This document shows, piece after piece, positions 7,497 through 14,482 of a DNA stretch of 19,445 nucleotides. Both the position numbers and the translations under genes were made by a program. Positions within the stretch are counted from its first letter, which is position 1. Each line of letters begins with the position of its first letter. The DNA is from Acetobacteraceae bacterium UBA6159 (GTDB taxonomy: Bacteria > Pseudomonadota > Alphaproteobacteria > Acetobacterales > Acetobacteraceae): the NCBI GenBank assembly GCA_002422345.1, contig DIUL01000038.1, positions 1-19,445 of the forward strand, read 5' to 3'. The notes beneath the pieces are model-generated. The model searched no databases. It was not told where the DNA came from and saw only the letters and a program-made list of their open reading frames with translations.

Positions 7497-10049
7497 ATGG
7501 CAACGCCAGGCAAGTCGGTCACGATCAAGGGCAGCACCGCCAGCATCACCTTCGACGACAAGGATGACTGGGGCTCGGGCTTTGTCGGCGCGGTGTCCTT
7601 CACCAACCTCAAGACCACCGGTCTCGGCAACTGGACCATCGAGTTCGACCTGTCGCAGAACATCACCTCGATCTGGAACGCCGAGATCGTCAGCCATGTC
7701 GGCACACATTACGTCATCCGCAATGCGTCGTACAACGGCGCGGTCGCAGCGGGCGGCACGGTGTCCTTTGGTTTCCAGGCGGACAGCGGCAATCCCACGC
7801 TGCCATCGAGCTTCGTGCTGAACGGCGTGACGATCTCCGGCGCCACGACACCGCCCCCGCCCCCCCCGCCGCCGGAACTGCCCACGCTGGCAATCGCTGA
7901 CGTGACGGTGACGGAAAGCACGACCGCGAACATCCGCGCCATCTTCAAGGTCACATTGTCGGAAGCCTCGGACAAGGTCGTGGTCGCGCGCTGGACGACG
8001 GTATCGGGCACCGCGGTCGCCGGAGAGGACTTCATCGCCCGCACTGGCTCGATCCGCTTCGACCCCGGCCAGACCCAGCGCAACATCATCATCGACACCC
8101 GCCCGGGCGACGATCCGCGCGTAACCTTCAAGGTGGAGCTTTCGGCCCCGCGCAACGCCACGATCGAGGACGGGTCCGCCACCGGCACGATCATCAATCC
8201 CTCGGCCGTGGAACCGCCCCCGGTGATCACGGTCGCCGATATCACGGTGAACGAGCCGCCGGTGACCGACACACCGGACGGTCCGAGCAGCCTGCTGCCG
8301 AACGGCTTCCTGCATACCGAAGGCAACCAGATCGTCGACGCCAGCGGCAACGCGGTGAAGATCGCCGCGGTCAACTGGTTCGGCATGGAGACGACGAACT
8401 ACGCCCCGCACGGGCTGTGGACGGAAAACTACAAGGTCCTGATCGACAAGATGGTGCAGGTCGGCTTCAACACGATCCGCCTGCCGTTCTCCGACCAGTT
8501 GTTCGCCGCCGGCAGCACGCCGAACGGGATCGACTTCGGCAAGAATCCCGACCTCGCGGGGCTGACCGGCCAGCAGATCATGGACAAGATCATCGGTTAT
8601 GCCGGTGAGAAGGGGATGAAGGTCTTCCTCGACCATCATCGCAGTTCGGCCGGCAACGGGCCGAATGGCAACGGGCTTTGGTACGACAGCAACTATTCCG
8701 AAGCCAAGATGATCCAGAACTGGGTCCAGCTCACGCAGCGTTACGCCGGCAATTCGACCGTCATCGGCATGGACCTCGCGAATGAGCCGCACGGGCCAGC
8801 CACCTGGGGCGATGGCGGAGCGAATGACTGGGCCGCGGCGGCGACCCGGATCGGCAACGCCATCCTGGCCGCCAACCCGAATCTGCTGATCATGGTGGAG
8901 GGGATCGAGACCTACAAAGGCCAGTCCACCTGGTGGGGCGGCAACCTGATGGGGGTGACAGACCATCCGATCGACCTGAACATCGACAACCGCGTCGTCT
9001 ACTCCCCGCACGACTACCCATCCACCGTCTACGCGCAGCGCTGGTTCAGCGATCCGACCTATCCCAACAACCTGCCCGCCGTCTGGGACCAGTACTGGGG
9101 CTATATCTACAAGACCGACACCGCCCCGGTGCTGCTGGGTGAGTTTGGCACCAACCTGGAAACCGCCTCCGACCGCGCCTGGCTGACCAAGCTGGTGCAG
9201 TACCTGGATGAGTCCTCGGCCAATGGCGGCCTGCCGGTCAGCCCCGACGAACTCGGCCCAAGCTGGGCGTACTGGAGCTGGAATCCGAACTCGGGCGACA
9301 CCGGCGGCATCCTGGAGAATGACTGGCGCACCATCGACGCCGAGAAGGTCGATGCGATCGATCCGATCATGTTCCATGATGAGGGCACGGACCCCGGCGG
9401 CCCGTCCGAGCCCGTGCCGAATGGCACCGCGAACTTTGTCGTGAAACTGTCCAAGGCGTCGAACGTCGCCGTTACCGTCAAGTATCACACGGTCGACGGC
9501 ACCGCGAAGGCCGGGGACGACTACGCCCCGATCGCCGGCACGCTGACGTTCCAGCCCGGGGAGACGACGAAGATCCTGTCGACCCAGTTGTTCGCGACGC
9601 CCGAGGATACGGGGCAGATGCAGTTCCTCCTGGCGCTCGATTCGCCGGCGAACGGGACGCTCGGGACGGTCTCGGCCAAGGCGATCCTGGTGCATGACAG
9701 CGTGGTGACGACACCCACGCCGACGGACCCCGATCCCACGCCGGTCAGCGGCGATCCGGTCAGCCTGACCGTGAACGACAACTGGGGTTCGGGCTATGTC
9801 GGCACCGTCGCGGTCAGGAACACGACGACCGGCGCGGTGGGCGGCTGGACGGTCGAGATCGACACCAACGACCTGATCACCAATGTCTGGAACGGCACGA
9901 TCCTGAGCCACACCGCCAACGGCTACGTCATCGGCAACACCGCCTGGAACGGTTCGCTCGGCTCGGGGGCCGCCACATCCTTCGGGTTCCAGGCGAGCAA
10001 CACCGACCCGACCGACACACTGTCGGCGCAGTTGGTGCGGTTCGGCTAG
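7497..10049 (+). CDS. Modular GH5 endo-beta-1,4-glucanase with CBM2-like and Calx-beta domains
   Basis: The 850-residue protein probably hydrolyses cellulose or a related beta-1,4-glucan. Domain order: CBM2-like (about 20-113), Pro-rich linker with eight prolines, complete Calx-beta (about 129-236), start of a second Calx-beta (243-253), GH5 catalytic domain (about 265-626), remainder of that Calx-beta (642-735), Thr/Pro linker, second CBM2-like (about 757-850). Catalytic features are NWFGMET (293-299), R328, LDHHR (378-382), DLANEPHG (426-433) with acid/base E430, HDY (505-507) and LLGEFG (546-551) with nucleophile E549. WSWNPNSGDTGGIL (593-606) and the domain overall resemble subfamily GH5_1 of the Acidothermus E1 type. 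The start is ATG 7497 with GGGAG 10 nt upstream; ATG 7479 is in frame but has no Shine-Dalgarno. No signal peptide is visible, which is odd for a cellulase, so another export route is possible. No transporter is adjacent. Confidence 0.92.
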   Translation: MATPGKSVTIKGSTASITFDDKDDWGSGFVGAVSFTNLKTTGLGNWTIEFDLSQNITSIWNAEIVSHVGTHYVIRNASYNGAVAAGGTVSFGFQADSGNPTLPSSFVLNGVTISGATTPPPPPPPPELPTLAIADVTVTESTTANIRAIFKVTLSEASDKVVVARWTTVSGTAVAGEDFIARTGSIRFDPGQTQRNIIIDTRPGDDPRVTFKVELSAPRNATIEDGSATGTIINPSAVEPPPVITVADITVNEPPVTDTPDGPSSLLPNGFLHTEGNQIVDASGNAVKIAAVNWFGMETTNYAPHGLWTENYKVLIDKMVQVGFNTIRLPFSDQLFAAGSTPNGIDFGKNPDLAGLTGQQIMDKIIGYAGEKGMKVFLDHHRSSAGNGPNGNGLWYDSNYSEAKMIQNWVQLTQRYAGNSTVIGMDLANEPHGPATWGDGGANDWAAAATRIGNAILAANPNLLIMVEGIETYKGQSTWWGGNLMGVTDHPIDLNIDNRVVYSPHDYPSTVYAQRWFSDPTYPNNLPAVWDQYWGYIYKTDTAPVLLGEFGTNLETASDRAWLTKLVQYLDESSANGGLPVSPDELGPSWAYWSWNPNSGDTGGILENDWRTIDAEKVDAIDPIMFHDEGTDPGGPSEPVPNGTANFVVKLSKASNVAVTVKYHTVDGTAKAGDDYAPIAGTLTFQPGETTKILSTQLFATPEDTGQMQFLLALDSPANGTLGTVSAKAILVHDSVVTTPTPTDPDPTPVSGDPVSLTVNDNWGSGYVGTVAVRNTTTGAVGGWTVEIDTNDLITNVWNGTILSHTANGYVIGNTAWNGSLGSGAATSFGFQASNTDPTDTLSAQLVRFG

Positions 10050-10062
10050 GGCCGATCGCCAC

Positions 10063-10098
10063 GGACGCGTGACCCGGGGGAGAACCGGTCGCGCGTCC
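10063..10098. terminator. Hairpin between convergent genes, possible bidirectional terminator
   Basis: GGACGCGTGACC (10063-10074) pairs with GGTCGCGCGTCC (10087-10098) over 12 positions with one T-G wobble and a 12-nt loop. It lies 13 nt after the GH5 stop and 26 nt beyond the end of the convergent glycosyltransferase gene. There is no T tract on either side, so it is not a classic intrinsic terminator, but the position between convergent genes suggests a 3'-end role. Confidence 0.45.
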
Positions 10099-10124
10099 AG
10101 GGAGGGACCGGGTGTGCCCGTCGG

Positions 10125-11438
10125 TCAGGACTGATCGTGCGTGACCAGCACTTTGTCCCTCCCCATCACTGTCGTCACCGGAACTGCCGGCCGTTCTGTC
10201 CGGCGGCGTTCGGCCGGCGGGTTCCATCCCAATGATCGCAGGGCCACCAGCAGCAGCTCCCCATTCAGTTTCATGAGCAACGACTCCCGCGCGCGGGCGC
10301 CGATCCGGGCGCGTTCGTCCGGCTGGTCCGCCAGCCGGCGCAGGCGGGCGGCGGCGTCCGCGATGTCAGGTTCCGCCCAGAGCGCGTCGCGGTAGACGCC
10401 GCGATCGTCCTCGGCCGGTACCAGGCGGTAGTCCACCAGCTCCGCGTTCGATGGGTCCATGAAATCGCGGTTGCCGGACCAGCCGGTGGCGACGACCGGC
10501 TTGCCCAGCAGCATGGCCTCGGCCGGAACCAGCCCGAACCCCTCGGCCCGATGCAGCGACAGGACGATGTCGCTGGCTGCGGTCAGCGCGTGATGGTCGG
10601 GTCCGGACAGGTCCTGATTGATCACGCGGATATTGGACGCGCGGGCGGCCTGCGCGATGCGGGCGAAGTCGTCGGGCGCATGGTCGGCGTGGCAGATCTT
10701 TACGACCAGCACGCGATCCGACCGGTCACCGAAGGCGATCCGGAAAGCCTCGATCGCCGCCAAAGGGTTCTTCCGCGCGAAGGATGACGCGAGGTTGAAG
10801 GATACCAGCACCACGACCGCGTGTTCAGGCAGGCCGAAGGCGGCCCGGTCCAGGCCGGATGGGAGGGGCGGGGCCAGGGCCAGCGCGGGCGGGACGACAT
10901 GCACCCGGTTCGGCTTCAAGGGCTCGATCGCCGCGGCGGTGAAGCGGGACGGCGTCCAGATTTCGTGCACCAGCGGGGCGGCCGCGTGCCACTCGGGCGG
11001 CACGGATGGCAGTTCCCAGGCCCAGCAGGCGACGATGCGGCGGTCGCGGACCAGGTCGCAGGGCAGGCGCAGCAGCGCGAGCGGCAGGACCGGCGCGTTG
11101 ACATGCAGGATCAGCGGCACCCCGGGCGGCGGGTGGCCCACCAGGCTGGCATGCATGCGGCCCCAATGGGTGGGCGGCGGGATGTCGACCGGCCAGACCG
11201 GCACGCCCATCGCCCGCGCCGCCCGGATCATCAGGCGCGCCGATTCGCCAAGGCCGGAGGGGCAGGACAATTCACCCGCGATGGCAACTCCTTGGGAGGC
11301 CGCGGGCGGGGAGGCAGCAGGGCGAGGTGCCAGCAGCGCGGTCGCGCGGGCCAGCAGGCGGCGGCGCTGGGCCACCGGCAGCCAGCGCCACAGGCGGTGG
11401 GGCAGGCCGATCCGGAACTTGGGTGCGGACGGTGACAT
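10125..11438 (-). CDS. GT4-family (GT-B fold) glycosyltransferase
   Basis: A 437-residue glycosyltransferase group 1 protein. The C-terminal nucleotide-sugar domain contains the GT4 hallmark EGFGLVPAEAMLLGKPVVAT, an E-x7-E motif, preceded by the expected 'ASDIVLSLHR' strand. The middle segment FNLASSFARKNPLAAIEAF is typical of the donor-domain entry (lysine of the R/K pair). The N-terminal half has the GELSCPSGLGESARLM glycine-rich stretch. There is no signal peptide or transmembrane segment, so it would act at the cytoplasmic face, building a polysaccharide or glycoconjugate. The acceptor cannot be told. The gene is convergent to GH5 and divergent from the receiver-domain gene. The ATG at 11438 has no clear Shine-Dalgarno. 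A CtrA-type box lies 25-39 nt upstream. Confidence 0.88.
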   Translation of the reverse strand: MSPSAPKFRIGLPHRLWRWLPVAQRRRLLARATALLAPRPAASPPAASQGVAIAGELSCPSGLGESARLMIRAARAMGVPVWPVDIPPPTHWGRMHASLVGHPPPGVPLILHVNAPVLPLALLRLPCDLVRDRRIVACWAWELPSVPPEWHAAAPLVHEIWTPSRFTAAAIEPLKPNRVHVVPPALALAPPLPSGLDRAAFGLPEHAVVVLVSFNLASSFARKNPLAAIEAFRIAFGDRSDRVLVVKICHADHAPDDFARIAQAARASNIRVINQDLSGPDHHALTAASDIVLSLHRAEGFGLVPAEAMLLGKPVVATGWSGNRDFMDPSNAELVDYRLVPAEDDRGVYRDALWAEPDIADAAARLRRLADQPDERARIGARARESLLMKLNGELLLVALRSLGWNPPAERRRTERPAVPVTTVMGRDKVLVTHDQS

Positions 11439-11462
11439 GCCGGACAGGATGCGGGGTCCGGG

Positions 11463-11477
11463 TTAACGCGGGCTTAA
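11463..11477. promoter_or_regulatory. CtrA-type binding site TTAA-N7-TTAA
   Basis: TTAA (11463-11466), seven bases, TTAA (11474-11477): an exact match to the full CtrA consensus of alphaproteobacteria. A TTAACC half-site follows at 11509-11514. Both lie in the 109-bp divergent region between the glycosyltransferase (start 11438) and the receiver gene (start 11548). Such AT motifs are rare in this GC-rich DNA. Function is inferred from the motif alone. Confidence 0.5.
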
Positions 11478-11547
11478 TTTCGCCGAAGATCATTTTCCCG
11501 TCGCCGCGTTAACCTTTCCGCAACTCCCTGCCGTCATCATCCGTCCC

Positions 11548-12105
11548 ATGGCGGACAATTTCGTGATCGTGGCCGAACAGGACTGGAACTTGCGCAACGT
11601 GCTGCGCCAGCACCTGGACGGCCTGGGCTTTCGCACCCTCGTGACCCCCATCGCCGGCGAGGCGGAGGATTTCGCCCGCCGCGTGCTGGCCAGGCTCGTG
11701 CTGCTGGATGTCGAGCTGCCGGGGTTCAGTGGCTATGAGGCCTGTGCCCGCATCCGCCATATGGCGGATTACCGCGGCGTGCCGATCGTGCTGATGACGG
11801 CGGTCAGCTCGACCCGCCGGCAAACCGCGGCGCAGCGTGCCGGGGCGAGCGCGATGCTGCTGAAACCCTTCTCCATGAACGACCTGGCTGGGGAGATGGA
11901 ACGGTTCATGGTCGACCCCGACACGATCCCGCAACGCCCGAGGTCCGCCGACACCCGTCCCCCCGTGCCGGGCTTCGCCGAGGCGCAGGTGAAGGTGTGG
12001 GAACCCGCCGCCAGCCTGGCATGGCGGTTCGGTGAGGGATCGGAACTCTCGGCCGGCAAGCGGACGCTGGAGATGATGCGCTCCAACGCGCGGCGGGACG
12101 GGTAG
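11548..12105 (+). CDS. Receiver-domain response regulator with an unrecognised C-terminal tail
   Basis: A 185-residue protein with one CheY-like receiver domain (about 4-122). The phosphoacceptor is D54 in LLDVELPGFSGYEAC, T84 lies in VLMTAVSS, and K106 in LLKPFS. The N-terminal acidic pocket reads AEQD (9-12) instead of the usual Asp-Asp, so Mg binding may differ. Residues about 125-185 are Pro-, Arg- and Glu-rich with no recognisable DNA-binding or output domain, longer than in stand-alone CheY-type proteins. It may act by protein contact, or as a phosphate sink in a phosphorelay. No histidine kinase is adjacent. The CtrA-type box 71-85 nt upstream suggests cell-cycle or motility-linked control. 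The start has no strong Shine-Dalgarno. Confidence 0.85.
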   Translation: MADNFVIVAEQDWNLRNVLRQHLDGLGFRTLVTPIAGEAEDFARRVLARLVLLDVELPGFSGYEACARIRHMADYRGVPIVLMTAVSSTRRQTAAQRAGASAMLLKPFSMNDLAGEMERFMVDPDTIPQRPRSADTRPPVPGFAEAQVKVWEPAASLAWRFGEGSELSAGKRTLEMMRSNARRDG

Positions 12106-12181
12106 CGGGCGGAGCGGTCGCCCCGGCCCTGCTGGGGGGCTTGAATTATCACGCCTCCTGCGTCACCATCCAATCATGCAC

Positions 12182-12196
12182 AGCATAAGTCATGCT
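12182..12196. promoter_or_regulatory. Palindromic candidate operator upstream of the HTH/hyf operon
   Basis: AGCAT-AAGTC-ATGCT is a perfect 5-bp inverted repeat with a 5-nt spacer, ending 6 nt before the HTH ATG at 12203. A further ATGCA lies at 12176-12180. It would cover the transcription start or ribosome-binding region. Autoregulation by the XRE protein it precedes is the natural guess, unproven. No Shine-Dalgarno separates it from the ATG, so a leaderless or short-leader mRNA is possible. Confidence 0.35.
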
Positions 12197-12202
12197 TAAA
12201 AC

Positions 12203-12460
12203 ATGATTACCGCCGCTCAAATGAGAGCCGCGCGTGCCCTGCTGGGGATCGACCAGCGGCGGCTCGCGGCGCTGTCCAACCTGTCCCTGCCCACCATTCA
12301 GCGCATGGAGGCCAGCGAGGGCGTCGTGCGCGGCAATGTCGACTCCCTGATGAAACTCGTCGGCGCCCTCGGTTCGGCCGGGATTGAGCTGATCGGCGAC
12401 AACCAGCCCAGCACGGCCGGGGGCCGCGGGGTCCGCCTCGCGCCGAACCAGCCAGGCTGA
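12203..12460 (+). CDS. Small XRE-family HTH transcriptional regulator
   Basis: An 85-residue protein starting MITAAQMRAARALLGIDQRR, a very common opening for short alphaproteobacterial Cro/CI-type regulators. The helix-turn-helix spans about residues 5-60 (RLAALSNLSLPTIQRMEAS is the recognition region), ending in GIELIGD. The last 17 residues are a flexible tail. It has no ligand or receptor domain. The gene ends 6 nt before hyfB on the same strand, so it is probably the first gene of the hyf operon and a candidate regulator of it. A palindrome at 12182-12196 just before its start is a plausible self-binding site. The Shine-Dalgarno is poor, but the family-typical N-terminus supports this start. 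Confidence 0.85.
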   Translation: MITAAQMRAARALLGIDQRRLAALSNLSLPTIQRMEASEGVVRGNVDSLMKLVGALGSAGIELIGDNQPSTAGGRGVRLAPNQPG

Positions 12461-12466
12461 CGCGGT

Positions 12467-14482
12467 ATGACGATCGTCCTCACCGTCATCCTTGGACTGG
12501 TGGTGCTGGCGATCCTCGGCGTGGTGACCGCTCGGCTGCAGGCCGGCCGGATGCTGGTCTATGGCGGCTGTCTGGTCCTGTGTCTGGCGCTGCTGGTGGC
12601 GGGGATCGAAGCCTTGGCCGCCCCCGTTGCCGGCCTGTCCCTGCCGATCGGCCTGTCCCTGCCGATCGGCCTGCCGATGACCGGGACGCAATTGCGGCTT
12701 GATCCGCTGTCCGGGTTTTTCCTGGCGCTGACGGGCCTGGGTGGGGCGGGCGCCAGCCTGTTCGCGATCGGCTATGGCAGGCACGAGGAAGAACCCTGGC
12801 GCGTGCTGCCCTTCTATCCTCTGTTCCTCGCTGGCATGACCCTGGCCATCCTCGCCGATGACGCCTTCGCCTTCCTGTTCGGGTGGGAGGCGATGTCGCT
12901 CGCGTCCTGGGCCTTGGTGATGACGCACCATCAGGAACACGGGAATGCCCGTGCGGCCTATATCTATCTGCTGATGGCGGTGTTCAGCGGCCTGACCCTG
13001 CTGCTGGGGTTCGGCGTGCTGGCGGCGGGCGGTGGCGGCTATGGTTTCGAGGCGATCCGCGCCCATCCGCCGACCGGCGGCGTCGCGGCGACCGTCCTGG
13101 TGATCGCGCTGATCGGCGCCGGGGCGAAGGCGGGGCTTATGCCGCTGCATGTCTGGCTGCCGCTCGCGCACCCGGCCGCGCCCTCGCATGTCTCCGCGCT
13201 CATGAGCGGGGTGATGACCAAGGTCGCGATCTACGGCTTCATCCGCATCGTCTTCGACCTGGTGGGCGGCGCGCCGGCCTGGTTCGCGGTGATCGTGCTG
13301 GTCCTGGGCGGCATCACCGCCGTCATGGGCGTGCTGCACGCAATGATGGAGCGGGACCTTAAGCGCCTGCTCGCCTACTCCACGGTCGAGAACATCGGCA
13401 TCATCTTCGTCGCGCTGGGCCTCGCCCTGGCGTTCAAGGCAAATGGTGTGACGGCTGGCGCGACCCTGGCGCTGACGGCGGCATTGTTCCACGCGCTGAA
13501 CCATACCGTCTTCAAAAGCCTGCTGTTCTTCGGTGCCGGCGCCGTGCTGCACGCGACCGGCGAACGGAACATGGAGAAGCTGGGCGGCCTGATCCACCGC
13601 ATGCCCCGCAGTTCGGCGGCGATGCTGGTGGGCTGCCTCGCCATCGCCGCCCTGCCGCCGCTGAACGGCTTCGCGTCCGAGTGGCTGCTGTTCCAGGCCA
13701 TCCTGCTGCGCCCCGACCTGCCGCAATGGGGGCTGAAATTCTCGATCCCGGTGGCGGGCGCCCTGCTGGCCCTGGCCGCCGCCCTCGCCGGCGCCTGCTT
13801 CGTCCGCGCCTATGGGATCATCTGGCTCGGCCGCCCGCGCACCATCGCGGCCGAACAGGCGCGGGAGACGGACCCGCTTTCCGTCATCGCCATGGTGGTC
13901 TTCGCCGCCTTGTGCCTGCTGGGCGGGATCTTTCCGGGCGTGGTCATCGATGCGGTGGCGCCCTTGGTGCAGGGGCTGACCGGCGCGCGGATGGAGCGGC
14001 AGTTGCAGGACGCCTGGCTGACCGTGGCGCCGATCAGCACGGCCCGCAGCTCCTATAACGGGTTGCTGATCTTCCTGTTTGTCCTGGGCAGCGCCAGCCT
14101 GACCGCCTTTGCCGTGCATCGGCTGGCCTCGCGCGGGGTGCGGAAAGCCCCGCCCTGGGATTGCGGCTTCCCCGACCCCAGCCCCGCCACGCAATACACC
14201 GGCGACAGCTTCGCCCAGCCGGTGCGGCGGGTGTTCGGGGCGATCGTCTTCCGCTCCCACGAGACGGTGGACATGCCGGAGCCCGGCGACAACCGCCCCG
14301 CCCGCATGACCAAGGTCACGCATGATGTGGTCTGGGAGACGCTGTACGCCCCCCTGGCCGGGTTGGTCGGGCGGATCGGAACGGTGATGAACCGGATGCA
14401 GTTCCTGACCATCCGCCGCTATCTGAGCTTCGTCTTCGCCGCCCTGATCGTGCTGCTGCTGGTCCTGGCGGTGAGACAATGA
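12467..14482 (+). CDS. hyfB: Hydrogenase-4 component B-like antiporter subunit HyfB
   Basis: A 671-residue multi-span membrane protein of the NuoL/MrpA antiporter family, the same length as E. coli HyfB. It should form one proton (or Na+) channel of the complex. Conserved residues: E141 in FLFGWEAMSL, K221 in GAGAKAGLMPLHVWLP, K252 in SGVMTKVAIYGF, and K350 in HALNHTVFKSLLFFGAG. The C-terminal part (about 540-671) has the hydrophilic CGFP/TGDSFAQPVRRVFG segment and last helix typical of HyfB/HycC. An 18-bp tandem duplication gives the repeat LSLPIG-LSLPIG at residues 58-68. It starts 6 nt after the HTH gene with a weak Shine-Dalgarno, and its stop overlaps hyfC (ATGA), so translation is probably coupled. 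Confidence 0.94.
   Translation: MTIVLTVILGLVVLAILGVVTARLQAGRMLVYGGCLVLCLALLVAGIEALAAPVAGLSLPIGLSLPIGLPMTGTQLRLDPLSGFFLALTGLGGAGASLFAIGYGRHEEEPWRVLPFYPLFLAGMTLAILADDAFAFLFGWEAMSLASWALVMTHHQEHGNARAAYIYLLMAVFSGLTLLLGFGVLAAGGGGYGFEAIRAHPPTGGVAATVLVIALIGAGAKAGLMPLHVWLPLAHPAAPSHVSALMSGVMTKVAIYGFIRIVFDLVGGAPAWFAVIVLVLGGITAVMGVLHAMMERDLKRLLAYSTVENIGIIFVALGLALAFKANGVTAGATLALTAALFHALNHTVFKSLLFFGAGAVLHATGERNMEKLGGLIHRMPRSSAAMLVGCLAIAALPPLNGFASEWLLFQAILLRPDLPQWGLKFSIPVAGALLALAAALAGACFVRAYGIIWLGRPRTIAAEQARETDPLSVIAMVVFAALCLLGGIFPGVVIDAVAPLVQGLTGARMERQLQDAWLTVAPISTARSSYNGLLIFLFVLGSASLTAFAVHRLASRGVRKAPPWDCGFPDPSPATQYTGDSFAQPVRRVFGAIVFRSHETVDMPEPGDNRPARMTKVTHDVVWETLYAPLAGLVGRIGTVMNRMQFLTIRRYLSFVFAALIVLLLVLAVRQ
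12632..12679 (+). repeat. 18-bp tandem repeat inside hyfB
   Basis: GGCCTGTCCCTGCCGATC is present twice in tandem (12632-12649 and 12650-12667), then a partial third unit missing 6 bp. It keeps the frame and encodes repeated LSLPIG in a loop or early helix of HyfB. Probably replication slippage. Confidence 0.8.

Noticed and set aside
7170..9911. 913-codon open frame on the minus strand opposite the cellulase gene
   Set aside because: It is antisense to a clearly conserved GH5 gene, its product is Arg/Gly/Asp-rich low-complexity sequence with no family resemblance, and such shadows are expected in GC-rich coding DNA.
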